A stretch of 64,000 nt of DNA from Methylosinus sp. H3A (GCF_015709455.1 NZ_JADNQW010000006.1:1-64000), one strand, 5' to 3'; positions 8,948 through 18,484 are shown, numbered from the stretch's first letter. Notes: a model not told the origin generated them from the sequence alone. A program made the numbers and translations.

Positions 8948-9753
8948 GAGCACGTCGTTTGACGACAATTGCGCTACTCGCATGGGTCGAAGCGGGAGGC
9001 GTACCAACGGCGCGGGCCGAGCAGGCTCCCTGGTCGGGTCGGTACGACGCCCGGGTGAGGGAAATCAGCTACCGACCGGACGAGGTCGTCGCCGTGAACG
9101 GCTCCTTCGGAGTTTCGACGATGATCGTTCTCGCTGAGGATGAGAAGATCGAGTCGATGGCGCTCGGAGACTCGATCGCTTGGAAGGTCGAGCCGAACAA
9201 GGCGCAGAACATCCTGTTCGTGAAGCCCGTCGAGAAGGACGCGCTGTCCAATCTGAATGTCGTGACGACGAAGCGGATATACAGCTTCATTTTGCGATCC
9301 GGCTTTCGGCAAGGAAAGGACCAGGTCTTCAAGATTCGCTTTCGCTTTCCCGACGACGAGGCCGACGCGAAACTGCTGGCAGTGGCCAAAGAGCGTGCGG
9401 CCTATCCCAATACGAAGAATTTCAAGGTCGCGAATGCGAACAGCGATTACGCCTACAAGGGGTCGTCGCTTTCAAAGCCCGTTGCGGTGTTCGACGATGG
9501 GGTGAAGACGTGGTTCCGGTTTACGGCGGACCAAGAGACGCCCGCGATTTTCGCGGTGGATCGCGAGCGCAAAGAAAGCGTCGTCAATTTTCATAAAGAA
9601 GGCGCATATCTCGTTGTGGACAAGGTGAACTTCCAATGGACGTTGAGGAACGGACAGGAAGTGACCTGTGTCTTCAATCGACGCCTGTTCAATACTTATG
9701 AGCCGACTGGCCTCGAGCCGTACGCGCCGCAGCGCGCGGCGGCGAGCCAATGA
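8944..9753 (+). CDS. virB9: VirB9-like outer-membrane core protein
   Basis: The protein has 269 residues. A signal peptide ends near PTARA. The N-terminal VirB9 domain has YRPDEVVAVNGSFGVST and GDSIAWKVEPNKAQNILFVKP. The C-terminal domain has YAYKGSS, VAVFDDGVKTWFRF and NRRLFNTYEPTGL, all family hallmarks. With VirB7 and VirB10 it forms the ring at the outer membrane. The start codon overlaps the virB8 stop. Confidence 0.92.
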   Translation: MRARRLTTIALLAWVEAGGVPTARAEQAPWSGRYDARVREISYRPDEVVAVNGSFGVSTMIVLAEDEKIESMALGDSIAWKVEPNKAQNILFVKPVEKDALSNLNVVTTKRIYSFILRSGFRQGKDQVFKIRFRFPDDEADAKLLAVAKERAAYPNTKNFKVANANSDYAYKGSSLSKPVAVFDDGVKTWFRFTADQETPAIFAVDRERKESVVNFHKEGAYLVVDKVNFQWTLRNGQEVTCVFNRRLFNTYEPTGLEPYAPQRAAASQ

Positions 9754-9783
9754 CGTTTTCATTTCGAAACAGACGAGGCGAGA

Positions 9784-11094
9784 ATGCCGACACCGGATGA
9801 ATATCGAGCGAGGGAGCTCGAAAACGCCGCGCGAAGCGGAGTGGAGCGCTCGTCGAGCACCACAGGGAACTTTGTGAAGGTTGGCGTGCCTGTTGCGGCC
9901 ATCGCGTTCGTCGGATGGTTAGTCTATTCGTCGCAGCATCAGACGACCAAATCCATGACGACGCCGGAGAAGGAGGATTTCGCGACGACGAAATATCCGG
10001 CGCCGTCGATCGACCTTCCCGCCACGGATCTCGGGAAAGTGAGTCTCCCGCCACCTCCGCCCGATCCCCAGACTCCGCCCCCGCCAGTGGCGCCGCCATC
10101 GGCCTTGGCGCCTCCTCCTTTTCCAGAGCCGCAGCTAGTGGATGACGATTCCGAGGCGCGCAAGCGCGCTGCGGAAGAAGAGAGGCTCAAATGGCAGCGT
10201 CTACGTGCGCCGCAACTGGTTCTCGACGGCGGGATGGGGAATGCGAAAGCGCCAGGGGCGGAGAATGGAGGCACCGTCGGTGGAGGCGCGGCGGCCGACG
10301 AGGACGGCAATCGTCGGTTTTTGGCGAGCGCCGGATCGGCCGGCGTCGAAAAGTCGGTCGCGACGAAAAATGATCGAATAGACGCGCTCGTGGCTCAGGG
10401 GACGATGATCCGAGGCGAGCTGCTGAGCGCCATCCAGAGCGATCTGCCCGGCTCGGTAAAGGCGATCACGAGGGAGGATACATATTCATTCGACGGAAGG
10501 AGAGTGCTCATACCGAGCGGATCGACGCTGCTCGGCGAATATCGCTCTGGTCTAGCTCGGGGACAGACACGCGTTTTTGTCGTTTGGACTCGGCTTCTTC
10601 GTCCTGACGGAGTTTCTGTTCAGCTCGGCTCGATCGGCACGGACGACCTTGGTCGAGCGGGCGCCCCGGGATTTGTGGACGAACATTACGTCGAGCGTTT
10701 CGGCTCGGCCATCGCGCTCAGCGTCATCGGCGGGGTCGCGCAGTTCGTTTCGACTCTCGGGCAACAAAGCCAGCTGAATAACAATCAAACACAGAATTAC
10801 ACGTACACAGATCCTGTGACCGGCGCCCAGACGACAATCTCGTCCCAGCCCAATCAGAATTTGCTCAACGCACGTCAGATCGGCGCGCAACAGATTTCTC
10901 AATCCTTGACCAGGCTGTCGGAAGAGGCCTTGCGCAATTCGATCAACATTCCTCCGACGATCTACGTGGACCAGGGGGAGCGGATCGTAGTCTTCGTGCG
11001 AAGAGACCTCGATTTTTCGGCGTTCTACCCGGACCCTGTCAAGGAAGCGCTACGGGAGTTGAAACGTGAACGCGAAGCCAAGGCTCGTCGATAA
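9784..11094 (+). CDS. virB10: VirB10-like core complex protein
   Basis: The protein has 436 residues. A membrane helix (about residues 34-52) follows a short cytoplasmic tail. A proline-rich spacer (about residues 80-115) then crosses the periplasm. The C-terminal TrbI/VirB10 domain has AQGTMIRGELLSAIQSDLPG, VLIPSGSTLLGEYRSG and a final IYVDQGERIVVFVRRDLDF. VirB10 links inner and outer membranes and responds to the ATPases. Its end overlaps virB11 by 29 bases. Confidence 0.92.
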   Translation: MPTPDEYRARELENAARSGVERSSSTTGNFVKVGVPVAAIAFVGWLVYSSQHQTTKSMTTPEKEDFATTKYPAPSIDLPATDLGKVSLPPPPPDPQTPPPPVAPPSALAPPPFPEPQLVDDDSEARKRAAEEERLKWQRLRAPQLVLDGGMGNAKAPGAENGGTVGGGAAADEDGNRRFLASAGSAGVEKSVATKNDRIDALVAQGTMIRGELLSAIQSDLPGSVKAITREDTYSFDGRRVLIPSGSTLLGEYRSGLARGQTRVFVVWTRLLRPDGVSVQLGSIGTDDLGRAGAPGFVDEHYVERFGSAIALSVIGGVAQFVSTLGQQSQLNNNQTQNYTYTDPVTGAQTTISSQPNQNLLNARQIGAQQISQSLTRLSEEALRNSINIPPTIYVDQGERIVVFVRRDLDFSAFYPDPVKEALRELKREREAKARR

Positions 11095-12133
11095 CACCGT
11101 TGACGCAAAGACCATCTTCCTCGATCAGGCATTGTCGCCAATTAGGCGCTGGCTAGATGACGATTCGATCGTTGAGATCGTCGCCAACGGACCTGGCGTG
11201 CTCTATGTCGAAGTGATGGGCGACTCGGCGATGCGCCGTGTCGAATGCAGCGAAGCGACGGGTGAATGGTTTCGACATCTCGCGGAACGTGTCGCCGGCT
11301 ATTCCGCTCAGAGTGTAAATAGCGAGCACCCGTTGTTGTCTGCGGCGCTTCCGGGCGGGGAGCGGTTTCAAGGCGTGTTGCCGCCGGCGACCACGGACGG
11401 GGGCGGCTTTGCGATCCGCAAGCAAGTCATCAAAGAGTTGACGCTGGACGATTACCGTAAGATGGGCTCGTTCGATCGCGCGAAAGTGTCCAGCGCTCAT
11501 GAATTGTCTGCCGTCGATGTGTCCCTGTGCGAGGCGTTAGACTCGGGGCGCATAGAGGATTTCATTCGCATAGCGGTCCGCGAACGGTATTCGATCCTTT
11601 TGTCAGGCGGAACGTCGAGCGGAAAGACAACATTCTTGAATGCAATTTTGAAAGAGATACCCCTCGACGAGAGAATCATTACGATCGAGGACACGCGCGA
11701 GGTGAAGCCCTTGCAGCGGAACTTTCTACCTCTCGTCGCTTCGAAAGGCGATCAGGGCCAAGCGCGCGTGACGATCGAGAGCCTTTTGCAAGCGGCAATG
11801 CGTTTGCGGCCAGATCGGATTTTTCTGGGCGAAATTCGTGGGTCGGAGGCGTATTCCTTTTTGAGCGCAGTGAACACGGGTCATCCCGGATCGATCACTA
11901 CGATCCATGCGGACAGTCCATCAGGGGCCTTCGAACGATTGGCGCTGTTGGTGATGCAATGCGGTCTCGGGCTGCGGAAAGACGAGATCATATCCTACGT
12001 CCAATCTGTCTTGCCGATCGTTATCCAGCAAAGCCGGATTGGTGGCTGGCGCGGCACGTCGGAAATCTATTTTTCTCGAATGGCCGCGTGGCAAGGACGG
12101 AGGGGGTCGAATGCTGCGAGTTTGGGCCGATAG
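11066..12133 (+). CDS. virB11: VirB11-like T4SS hexameric ATPase
   Basis: The protein has 355 residues and starts at GTG 11066, inside the end of virB10. It has Walker A SGGTSSGKTTF (about residue 181), Asp box IITIEDTRE, Walker B-like RPDRIFLGEIRG and His box GHPGSITTIHADSP. These are all motifs of the secretion ATPase superfamily. VirB11 acts on the cytoplasmic face, switching between pilus assembly and substrate transfer with VirB4 and VirD4. The last 23 bases overlap virD4. Confidence 0.92.
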   Translation: MNAKPRLVDNTVDAKTIFLDQALSPIRRWLDDDSIVEIVANGPGVLYVEVMGDSAMRRVECSEATGEWFRHLAERVAGYSAQSVNSEHPLLSAALPGGERFQGVLPPATTDGGGFAIRKQVIKELTLDDYRKMGSFDRAKVSSAHELSAVDVSLCEALDSGRIEDFIRIAVRERYSILLSGGTSSGKTTFLNAILKEIPLDERIITIEDTREVKPLQRNFLPLVASKGDQGQARVTIESLLQAAMRLRPDRIFLGEIRGSEAYSFLSAVNTGHPGSITTIHADSPSGAFERLALLVMQCGLGLRKDEIISYVQSVLPIVIQQSRIGGWRGTSEIYFSRMAAWQGRRGSNAASLGR

Positions 12134-14297
12134 GATCGGACTCTTTGTCGTCACCACGATCGTTGCTTTCGTCGTCTGGATCGTCGCCTATGAGATTACG
12201 GTCGGGGCGAGACATAACCCGCGTGATCCGAGCGACGGAAAAAGCCGCTGGGCGCTCGTGCAACAACAGTTTTCTGGGCGCGATATGTCGTCGCTCGGCG
12301 CGGATACTGTCCTGCTTGCGCCGTCGCATTTCTGGCGCAGAGTTCAATATCCAGGCACGAGAGACGAGGCGCTGAAGCGGGGAGGGATTGCCGTCGGCGT
12401 CGTGTTCGCGATCGGCGCCGCCTTGTTCATTCTCACGAAGACGATGGCGCCGGCGAAGCACAAAGGGGATGCGAGCTTCGGCACAGTGCTGGATGCAGCG
12501 AAGCGGCGGATGACAGGAAAGCGCGGAATTATATTGGGCGTGCTGAACGGCGGGTTCATTCGAAACGCCGATCCGGCGCATCTTCTGATTGTCGGACCGA
12601 CGCGTTCCGGCAAGGGCACCGGGTTCATTCTTCCAAACGGCTACGACCATGACGGCTCGTTCGTATTTTGGGACGTGAAAAGGGAAAACTTCGATATTTT
12701 GTCCCGGTTCCTTCGCGACAAAGGCGTGAAGGTGTTTCTGTTTTCGCCCGGTTCGGCGAGCACGCATCGGTACAATCCGCTCGATTTCATCCGGCGTGAT
12801 GAAAACATGCCGACCGACTGCATGGTGGTCGCGGGATTTCTCGTTCCCGAGCGTGCTGACGACACATGGTCGGGCTCTGCTCGTATGCTGCTGTCGACTT
12901 TGATCGGTTATGTATTGACTTCCCCGAATTGCGAAGGCTCACGTCACCTCCGGGGCGTCGCGAGGATGACGACGACGGGCAAGGACGTTTCGAGTCTGCT
13001 CGCACGGTTGGTGAAGAGCGAAGGCCCCTTGTTGCCGCGCTGGATCGTCGATGGGTTCAATCAATATGTCGCGCTCGAGCCGGAGACGCGCAACAGCGCC
13101 GTGTTCAACGTGAACATGGCGATGAACCCGTGGAACAATCCTCTCGTTTCCGCGTCGACGGCAACTTCGGATTTTGATCTGCGCGAGTTCCGTCAGCAGA
13201 GGATGGCGGTCTTTGTGCATTGCGGCCTCGCCGAGCTCGTTTCTTTCCGGCCGGTGATCCGCATCATGTTTCAGCAGATCCACGACTTGATGATGAACAA
13301 GCGGCCGTCGCCGGAGGAACGGCATGAAGTGTTGATCATGCTGGACGAGTTCTACCACCTCGGCCGCATGGATTCCTTGATAACGAAGATCACGATCTCT
13401 GCCGGATATAAATTTCGTATGGCGATCATCATACAGTCGCTGTCGCAGCTCGACGAGCTCTACGGTAAGGCGATCCGCGCGTCGACGCTGGCGGGATCGC
13501 AGGTGAAGCTGTTTCTGGCGATCGACGATCTCGAGACGGCGAACTACGTGTCTGAGCTTCTAGGCGATCGAACGATCAAGGTCGTGACGCCAGTGCGACG
13601 CGCAGGGGCAGGATGGTTCACGAGCTCGACGGAGAACATTCACTACGAAGCACAGCCTCTCCGCAACCCGCAAGAATTGCGGGAAATGGACCCGCGCGAG
13701 GCGATCCTCGTCGTTCGAAGCGCGAAGCCTTTCGTGCTGCGCATTTTGCGTCACTATGAGGACTCGCCGTTTGCGAAGTTCTATGCGCGATACCACGAGG
13801 CTCCGATGCCGCTCCCGCAGCTGGAACGGTGGAAGGATCGCGATATGGGGCCGCTTCTCGCCGGGCGAGGAACCGAGGACGCGAAACCGGATAAGCGACC
13901 TGTGGCGACTGGATCAGATCACGCGCTCCCGGAGGAGTCGGGCTATGTGGCGATCGACGGCGACAATGAGCCGCCTCCAGAGCCGGATTCCGATGTCCGC
14001 GCCGCGCGGCCGGCGATCGGTGGGAATGAGCCGGCGGCCGTCGTTCCTTCGGCGGAAACGGCGAAGATCGACGACGTCGAACCGTCGAAGGGGACGAGTG
14101 AGCCACAATTGACCGTTGACCAATTGTCCATAGGCGCTGTCTTGAAAGCGGTCGAGGGTGTTCAAGCCGATGACGGGCAAAAGGTGATCGAATTGTTGGA
14201 CGCGCTCATCGAGGGTGGGGTCATGGAAGACAGAGCGCTGCTCGAGTTGAGAAATCTGCTTAACAAGCAAATGGACGAGGTCCGGGCTGCTGCATAG
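12111..14297 (+). CDS. virD4: VirD4/TraG-like coupling protein
   Basis: ATG at 12111 follows GGAGGGGGTCGA, which fixes the start inside the end of virB11. The protein has 728 residues. It has an N-terminal membrane segment (about residues 9-29) and a second near 93-112. Walker A IVGPTRSGKGTGF lies at about residue 160 and Walker B MLDEFYHLG at about residue 409. A 150-residue acidic, Pro-rich C-terminal tail follows. It brings the relaxase-DNA complex to the VirB channel. The tail is longer than in short family members and may hold substrate specificity. Confidence 0.92.
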   Translation: MLRVWADRIGLFVVTTIVAFVVWIVAYEITVGARHNPRDPSDGKSRWALVQQQFSGRDMSSLGADTVLLAPSHFWRRVQYPGTRDEALKRGGIAVGVVFAIGAALFILTKTMAPAKHKGDASFGTVLDAAKRRMTGKRGIILGVLNGGFIRNADPAHLLIVGPTRSGKGTGFILPNGYDHDGSFVFWDVKRENFDILSRFLRDKGVKVFLFSPGSASTHRYNPLDFIRRDENMPTDCMVVAGFLVPERADDTWSGSARMLLSTLIGYVLTSPNCEGSRHLRGVARMTTTGKDVSSLLARLVKSEGPLLPRWIVDGFNQYVALEPETRNSAVFNVNMAMNPWNNPLVSASTATSDFDLREFRQQRMAVFVHCGLAELVSFRPVIRIMFQQIHDLMMNKRPSPEERHEVLIMLDEFYHLGRMDSLITKITISAGYKFRMAIIIQSLSQLDELYGKAIRASTLAGSQVKLFLAIDDLETANYVSELLGDRTIKVVTPVRRAGAGWFTSSTENIHYEAQPLRNPQELREMDPREAILVVRSAKPFVLRILRHYEDSPFAKFYARYHEAPMPLPQLERWKDRDMGPLLAGRGTEDAKPDKRPVATGSDHALPEESGYVAIDGDNEPPPEPDSDVRAARPAIGGNEPAAVVPSAETAKIDDVEPSKGTSEPQLTVDQLSIGAVLKAVEGVQADDGQKVIELLDALIEGGVMEDRALLELRNLLNKQMDEVRAAA

Positions 14298-14411
14298 AGA
14301 TCGAAGAGTCATGGGCGGACGCTGCTTGCAAAAGTAGCCCGGTTCATTGAGAGCGCCTGACGCTTCGAGCGCCGAGGCTATACTGAAGTGAGACGACGAA
14401 AGGATTGTGGA

Positions 14412-14723
14412 ATGCGTAAATTTGCACAGGCTCTCGTAATTACGGGGTTTGCGTCCGTTTCTCTGTCTGCGTGTCAATCGGTGCAAGAATCTGCGGCGAA
14501 CGCTGAATATACTTGCGAAGCCGCAGGACTGAGACCAGGGACAAGGCGCTTCGAGCGATGTGCGCGCGTGAACTATGCGCAAAATCGCGCTCAATCGGAC
14601 CAGGCGGCTGCTGCGGTGGCCACGGCCGCCGCGGCCGGTGTGATAGGCGGAGCCGTGATCGGCGCAGCGACGGCGCCGCGCTATGGCTACTACTACGGGC
14701 CTTATTATCGGCCATATTGGTGA
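14412..14723 (+). CDS. small lipoprotein with glycine/tyrosine-rich tail
   Basis: ATG at 14412 gives 103 residues with a lipobox SLSAC (Cys about residue 21). Next come EYTCEAAGLRPGTRRFERC, an Ala/Gly hydrophobic segment (GVIGGAVIGAA), and a Tyr-rich tail (YGYYYGPYYRPYW). It is probably anchored in the outer membrane. No family is named. It is the last gene of the plus-strand block and ends about 27 bases before a strong terminator. Confidence 0.7.
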   Translation: MRKFAQALVITGFASVSLSACQSVQESAANAEYTCEAAGLRPGTRRFERCARVNYAQNRAQSDQAAAAVATAAAAGVIGGAVIGAATAPRYGYYYGPYYRPYW

Positions 14724-14750
14724 GCTTCCTGAGAGTGGAGAGGAAACGTG

Positions 14751-14779
14751 AAAAAGGCCCGCGATTGCGGGCCTTTTTT
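14751..14779. terminator. bidirectional rho-independent terminator
   Basis: AAAAAGGCCCGC, a GATT loop and GCGGGCCTTTTTT form a 12-bp stem-loop flanked by A- and T-runs. It separates the plus-strand virB/D4 block from the convergent relaxase gene and can serve both. Confidence 0.85.
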
Positions 14780-14802
14780 CGTCGATTCGGGCTGTCGCGA
14801 CG

Positions 14803-17220
14803 TCAGGACATTTTCTGTCCATGGGTTTGCCGCTGCGGGCGCTCTTCGACTTTCATCTCTTCGGCAAGACGCTCCTGCTCGCGACGGAGCGCGGCGAGCT
14901 GGTCATCCTGCGCGAGGCTTTGCGAGATTACCTGAGCGGGGTTCTGCTCGATCTGTCGGGCCGCTTCACGCGCAGCGATCGCTTCTCGCTGCTCTCGCGC
15001 GGCGTCACGTTCGGTGATGGCTGCCGCTCGGCGTTCGTCGAGCAAGTCTTTCGCGCTCGTCGCGTCGAGCCCGGCGTTGGCCTCGTCTCTACGTTCGGCC
15101 GCGGCAGTCACATCCGCCACGCGTCCCGCCGCTTGCGCCTCTTGGGATTCGGTCCTTGCGAGTTCTTGCGCACGATCGACCAGCTGCTGGCCGCGGACGC
15201 CGGCGACCGCTTGCACGGTCTGTGCCGAAACGGCCTGAGCGCCTTGCTCGGCCAGCCGTGTGAAGTCAACTCGCGTAGCGAGAGTTTCGAGGTAGCGCCC
15301 GGACCTTTCGAGGAAGGTCTCGCGTGTGGACGGGTCGAGGGCTTGAGACGCCCTATCGACGATGTCATTCAAAGTCGTGAGGTCGGAAGACAATTGTTCG
15401 GATGTGGCGCCGGCCATTGGTCCCTCCTGTGAATGATATGATTCTACACGAATTGCGATTTTTGCAAGGATGTCTCCCGCGGCAGCGGACATATTGACAC
15501 GTCTGAGCAAGTCGACCGCGGTCGTGTTCGTCGGATTCGCCTTGGCGACGTCGAACCAGGCGCTGCGAGCCTCATTGACCGCCATGCGTTGAGGTTCGCC
15601 GGCTGGTAATCGAATGGGGTTCGTGTGCGCGCGATCGATACGACGCCGCGCGTTTTCGATGAGAGTTTGGTTTGCCGGATCGCGCGCATAAGCGCGGTCG
15701 CGCGCTTCACGCCCGGGCCGGGGACGCTCCGCCGCATCTACGATTGCTTTGTCCTTCGGACCGTAGCTTTGGGACGACGCGCGCTCGGCCGCCGAGGTCG
15801 CGACGATCTTCAGGCCTTGAGTCTGCGCGTGCTCCGCGAATACCTCGCGCCATGCCCGAAAGTCCTGCGGACCGGGGTGAATTTTCACACCCTCGGCGTT
15901 CCGAACCGCGACGATCGCGTGAGCGTGGACATGGCCGGCGTGCTCCTTGTCGGTGTGAACGCCGAAGATGAATTTGTGATCCGAGAACTGCTCGTGGAGG
16001 AAGCCGCGGACGGATCTCGTGAAGGCGTCGACGTCGGTTCCGGCCTTCGACGAAATGATGAGATGCATCGTGTCGCGGGGTTTGAAGGAGCGGAGATCCG
16101 CGCGCCATGCGCGCGACTCCGCCTGAATTGAGGAAGGGTCGGAGAGGGTCGCGCCCGACCCGGAAGTGGCGGGCCCGCGATCGACGAGCTGGGTGAGGCG
16201 GTGAACGACGCTCGATTGACCATTGCCCGGCGCGCCGGGCTCGATGCTGAGGCGGTGCTGGCCAATGCCGGTCGCTTCCTCGATGCGGGCCTTCATCCGC
16301 GCCTCGGATTTCGGCGCAAAGACTCGCTCGGCGAAGGCGTTCTCGGGGTCTCCGATCGAGCGGGTGGTCACTGTGAACCGTTCCCGCTCCTCGATCGTCT
16401 TGGCGAAAGGCACGCCGTCTCGCCAGTCGGTCTCGGTTCGCATCCCTAACGTGCCGGCGAACGCGACGACGGCGCGTCCTTCGATGGCGCCGCCGGGTAG
16501 CTTTTCGATGCGATATGCGTAGCTGTGGCCTTTGAAAGCTGCCGCCATCGCCTTTCCGAGCGCTTCGCGATCGACGGCGGTATCGTGCAGGCCTATGACG
16601 CCCAGCCGCACGGAACTCACGTCCTGACTTTCAGCCCTTTGCTCGAAGTCCTTTGACCATGCGGCGATCTCCGCATTGATGGCCTCGCGGCCTTTCAATT
16701 CCAGGCCGTCATGGCTTTCGAGGTGGACGTCCTCGCGATCGACATAGTTCGCGGTCGCGGAAGCGCGTGAGGCTCCATGTGCGTAAGATACGACCTTCAC
16801 GACGGCGGGCCGATAGCCGCCCGCCAGCGCGCCGGCCCGCGATTGCAGAGAGGCCCCACGCCCTAGAAACGCTTCCGTACGCCCGCTGGATGCGGCGCCG
16901 GACGAGCGAGGGGCTTTCGCGGCCCCGCCGTGCGGCGCGTTCGGCAGGCTGCGGCGCTTTTCTTCGTCCTCGCGCCCGGTGATCGTGGTTCCACGAAGCG
17001 CGCGATCGGTCGCGTGGGGAAGGGGATTCGGGTCCGCCGGCGAGGCGCGCGAATGTTCCCGGATTGGGCGCGAGCGGCTTGGAGCTCGCGCAGGTCGCCT
17101 CGGCGCGGATCGTTCCAAAATCTCCCGATCTCGGTCCTTCGCGGTGGCTGTCGCGGTTCGCGCGCGCGACGCGAGGCGGTTCATTTCCTCGACGAGATAG
17201 ACTCGGAGATTTTGCTCCAT
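14803..17220 (-). CDS. MOBP-like relaxase/mobilization nuclease
   Basis: The protein has 805 residues. After a disordered basic lead, AVVKVVSYAHGASRASATANYV (about residues 138-160) opens the relaxase region. The histidine triad motif HTDKEHAGHVHAHAIV lies at about residues 420-436. A long charged helical C terminus with Arg/Glu/Ala repeats probably carries the transport signal. The enzyme would nick one strand at oriT and pilot it into the T4SS. It overlaps the MobC-like gene as TGATG. The triad sits far from the N terminus compared with VirD2, which may make this a variant architecture. Confidence 0.8.
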   Translation of the reverse strand: MEQNLRVYLVEEMNRLASRARTATATAKDRDREILERSAPRRPARAPSRSRPIREHSRASPADPNPLPHATDRALRGTTITGREDEEKRRSLPNAPHGGAAKAPRSSGAASSGRTEAFLGRGASLQSRAGALAGGYRPAVVKVVSYAHGASRASATANYVDREDVHLESHDGLELKGREAINAEIAAWSKDFEQRAESQDVSSVRLGVIGLHDTAVDREALGKAMAAAFKGHSYAYRIEKLPGGAIEGRAVVAFAGTLGMRTETDWRDGVPFAKTIEERERFTVTTRSIGDPENAFAERVFAPKSEARMKARIEEATGIGQHRLSIEPGAPGNGQSSVVHRLTQLVDRGPATSGSGATLSDPSSIQAESRAWRADLRSFKPRDTMHLIISSKAGTDVDAFTRSVRGFLHEQFSDHKFIFGVHTDKEHAGHVHAHAIVAVRNAEGVKIHPGPQDFRAWREVFAEHAQTQGLKIVATSAAERASSQSYGPKDKAIVDAAERPRPGREARDRAYARDPANQTLIENARRRIDRAHTNPIRLPAGEPQRMAVNEARSAWFDVAKANPTNTTAVDLLRRVNMSAAAGDILAKIAIRVESYHSQEGPMAGATSEQLSSDLTTLNDIVDRASQALDPSTRETFLERSGRYLETLATRVDFTRLAEQGAQAVSAQTVQAVAGVRGQQLVDRAQELARTESQEAQAAGRVADVTAAAERRDEANAGLDATSAKDLLDERRAAAITERDAAREQREAIAAREAARQIEQNPAQVISQSLAQDDQLAALRREQERLAEEMKVEERPQRQTHGQKMS

Positions 17221-17639
17221 CAGCCCGGTTCTCTCTCGGCGAGAGGCTTCAGGCCCGCGGATCGGCGCAGCCTTGTGCCGTAAGCGACCGTCATTTCGTG
17301 AATTCTCACGTCGAGATCGGTCAGAGCCTGGTGAGTGGCGCGGAACAACGCCTCGTCCTCGGCGAGCTGCGGCGCGTAGCCGAGATTAATGCCTTTGACG
17401 ATCTGCGCGATGTTGCGGCCGATCGCCCGCAGCTCCTTGGAGACGGCTCGCAAGCTCGCTGCGTTGTCGACGGAGAGCGCTGGTCCCACGTCGAGCGCCG
17501 CCCGCGTGAGCCGACGGATCAATTCCGATTTTCCGACCCCGAATAGCCGACACGCTTGATCAAGCCGGGCGAAGTCCTCGGCCGTCATGTCGGCCTGAAC
17601 GCGCCGCTTGGATCGTGAGGGCTTTCGGGTCTGCACCAT
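17220..17639 (-). CDS. MobC/TraJ-like relaxosome accessory protein
   Basis: The start is taken at ATG 17639, since upstream codons are not coding-like. The protein has 139 residues. MTAEDFARLDQACRLFGVGKSELIRRLTRAAL is a ribbon-helix-helix-like DNA-binding domain, and LRAIGRNIAQIVKGIN is the MobC signature. Such proteins bind oriT and help the relaxase open the strands. Its stop overlaps the relaxase start, and upstream is the repeat-bearing gap. Confidence 0.75.
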   Translation of the reverse strand: MVQTRKPSRSKRRVQADMTAEDFARLDQACRLFGVGKSELIRRLTRAALDVGPALSVDNAASLRAVSKELRAIGRNIAQIVKGINLGYAPQLAEDEALFRATHQALTDLDVRIHEMTVAYGTRLRRSAGLKPLAEREPG

Positions 17640-18013
17640 TGCGGGAGTTCGGGGCGAGGGGGCAATTCGCGCGCCGTGGCGCGCGCCGCCATGGCTCGAC
17701 CGCGCTTGGCAAAGCGCCTGGTCCGAGGCATACTCAACAAACCGGTATCTTGTCAAATAAGAAAAAACTCTATTGCCCCTTTCGCCTTCGTTTCACTTTC
17801 GAATTTCCGCTACCGAACGCCTCTCATGACCAAAACAGGCAGTTCTAAGTCATTTCACGATATATCAAGTCCATTATGGAATACTCCCTGATGATTCCAG
17901 ACACTTAATCCCAGAACCTGACTACTCCAACACAGTACCAGACAGTCCCAGACATTCTATTGGCGCGCCGCAGCCGATCTGATAGCTTCAGCTTCCGTTA
18001 GGAGGGAGAACAC
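17640..18013. other. divergent intergenic region, probable oriT
   Basis: This is a 374-bp AT-richer gap between the mobC-relaxase pair and the divergent Stb/TraK-type operon, the position of oriT in IncP- and R388-like plasmids. It holds an inverted repeat TGGAAT (17877-17882) and ATTCCA (17894-17899) around CCCTG, and the CCAGA repeat array. No clear match to the IncP nic core (ATCCTG) was found in the gap, so the nick site is not assigned. Confidence 0.55.
17893..17953. repeat. CCAGA repeat array upstream of the StbA-like gene
   Basis: Cores CCAGA at 17897, 17911, 17938 and 17948, and a related CCAAC at 17927, lie 10-16 bases apart. The last two are near-identical 10-mers (AGTACCAGAC, AGTCCCAGAC) in direct tandem. 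They lie just upstream of a predicted DNA-binding protein and are a likely operator or partition/oriT binding site. Confidence 0.6.
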
Positions 18014-18484
18014 ATGTCCGAAGACGAGAGCGCTCCAATGGTCGTAGACGTCGACCGCCTGCGAGAGGCCGTGAAGAAGGTGCGCGCTCGATCGAAAATT
18101 GCGCTCCTGCGTCAAATCCTGCCGGAGCTCGAGCTTAAGGAGAGGGAAGGAGCGACCGCCGCAGACCTGGTAGCCGCGATGTCGGAGGTCGGGCTTCAGA
18201 TGTCGATCGGGACATTTTGGAAATACCGATCGAGGCTCCGAGCCGAGGGACGGCGGGGAAGCAAAGGGCGTTTGGAAGCGCCGGAGGGTTCGAAATCGAG
18301 CGCTGTGGAGAGGTCGTCGTCGGCTTCATCAAATGATATGGTGAACGATGCGCCGACGGACGATTATGAGAGAACCGCGGCGATGCTCGACAAAAAGAAG
18401 CGAGACGACTTCGCAACTCAGTTCATGGAAGCGGAGAAGCCGCTAAAGCGCTGGCTCCGCCGCACAGGGAGATCTGAAGAATGA
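18014..18484 (+). CDS. StbA/TraK-like DNA-binding protein
   Basis: ATG at 18014 follows GGAGGGAGAACAC. The protein has 156 residues. ATAADLVAAMSEVGLQMSIGTFWKYRSRLR (about residues 54-84) looks like a helix-turn-helix. The rest is charged and Ser-rich. It is first of a three- to four-gene operon whose second gene encodes a StbB/TraL-like ATPase, which gives the StbA/TraK assignment by position. It probably binds the CCAGA repeats upstream, repressing its own operon and acting at oriT. The stop overlaps the next ATG. Confidence 0.55.
   Translation: MSEDESAPMVVDVDRLREAVKKVRARSKIALLRQILPELELKEREGATAADLVAAMSEVGLQMSIGTFWKYRSRLRAEGRRGSKGRLEAPEGSKSSAVERSSSASSNDMVNDAPTDDYERTAAMLDKKKRDDFATQFMEAEKPLKRWLRRTGRSEE

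Noticed and set aside
14821..16131. Long plus-strand frames opposite the relaxase
   Set aside because: They mirror the relaxase coding sequence in a GC-rich genome and show no family features.
18113..18125. AAATCCTGCC, similar to the IncP nick core
   Set aside because: It lies inside the StbA-like coding region (codons for Q-I-L-P) on the plus strand and has no flanking inverted repeat.
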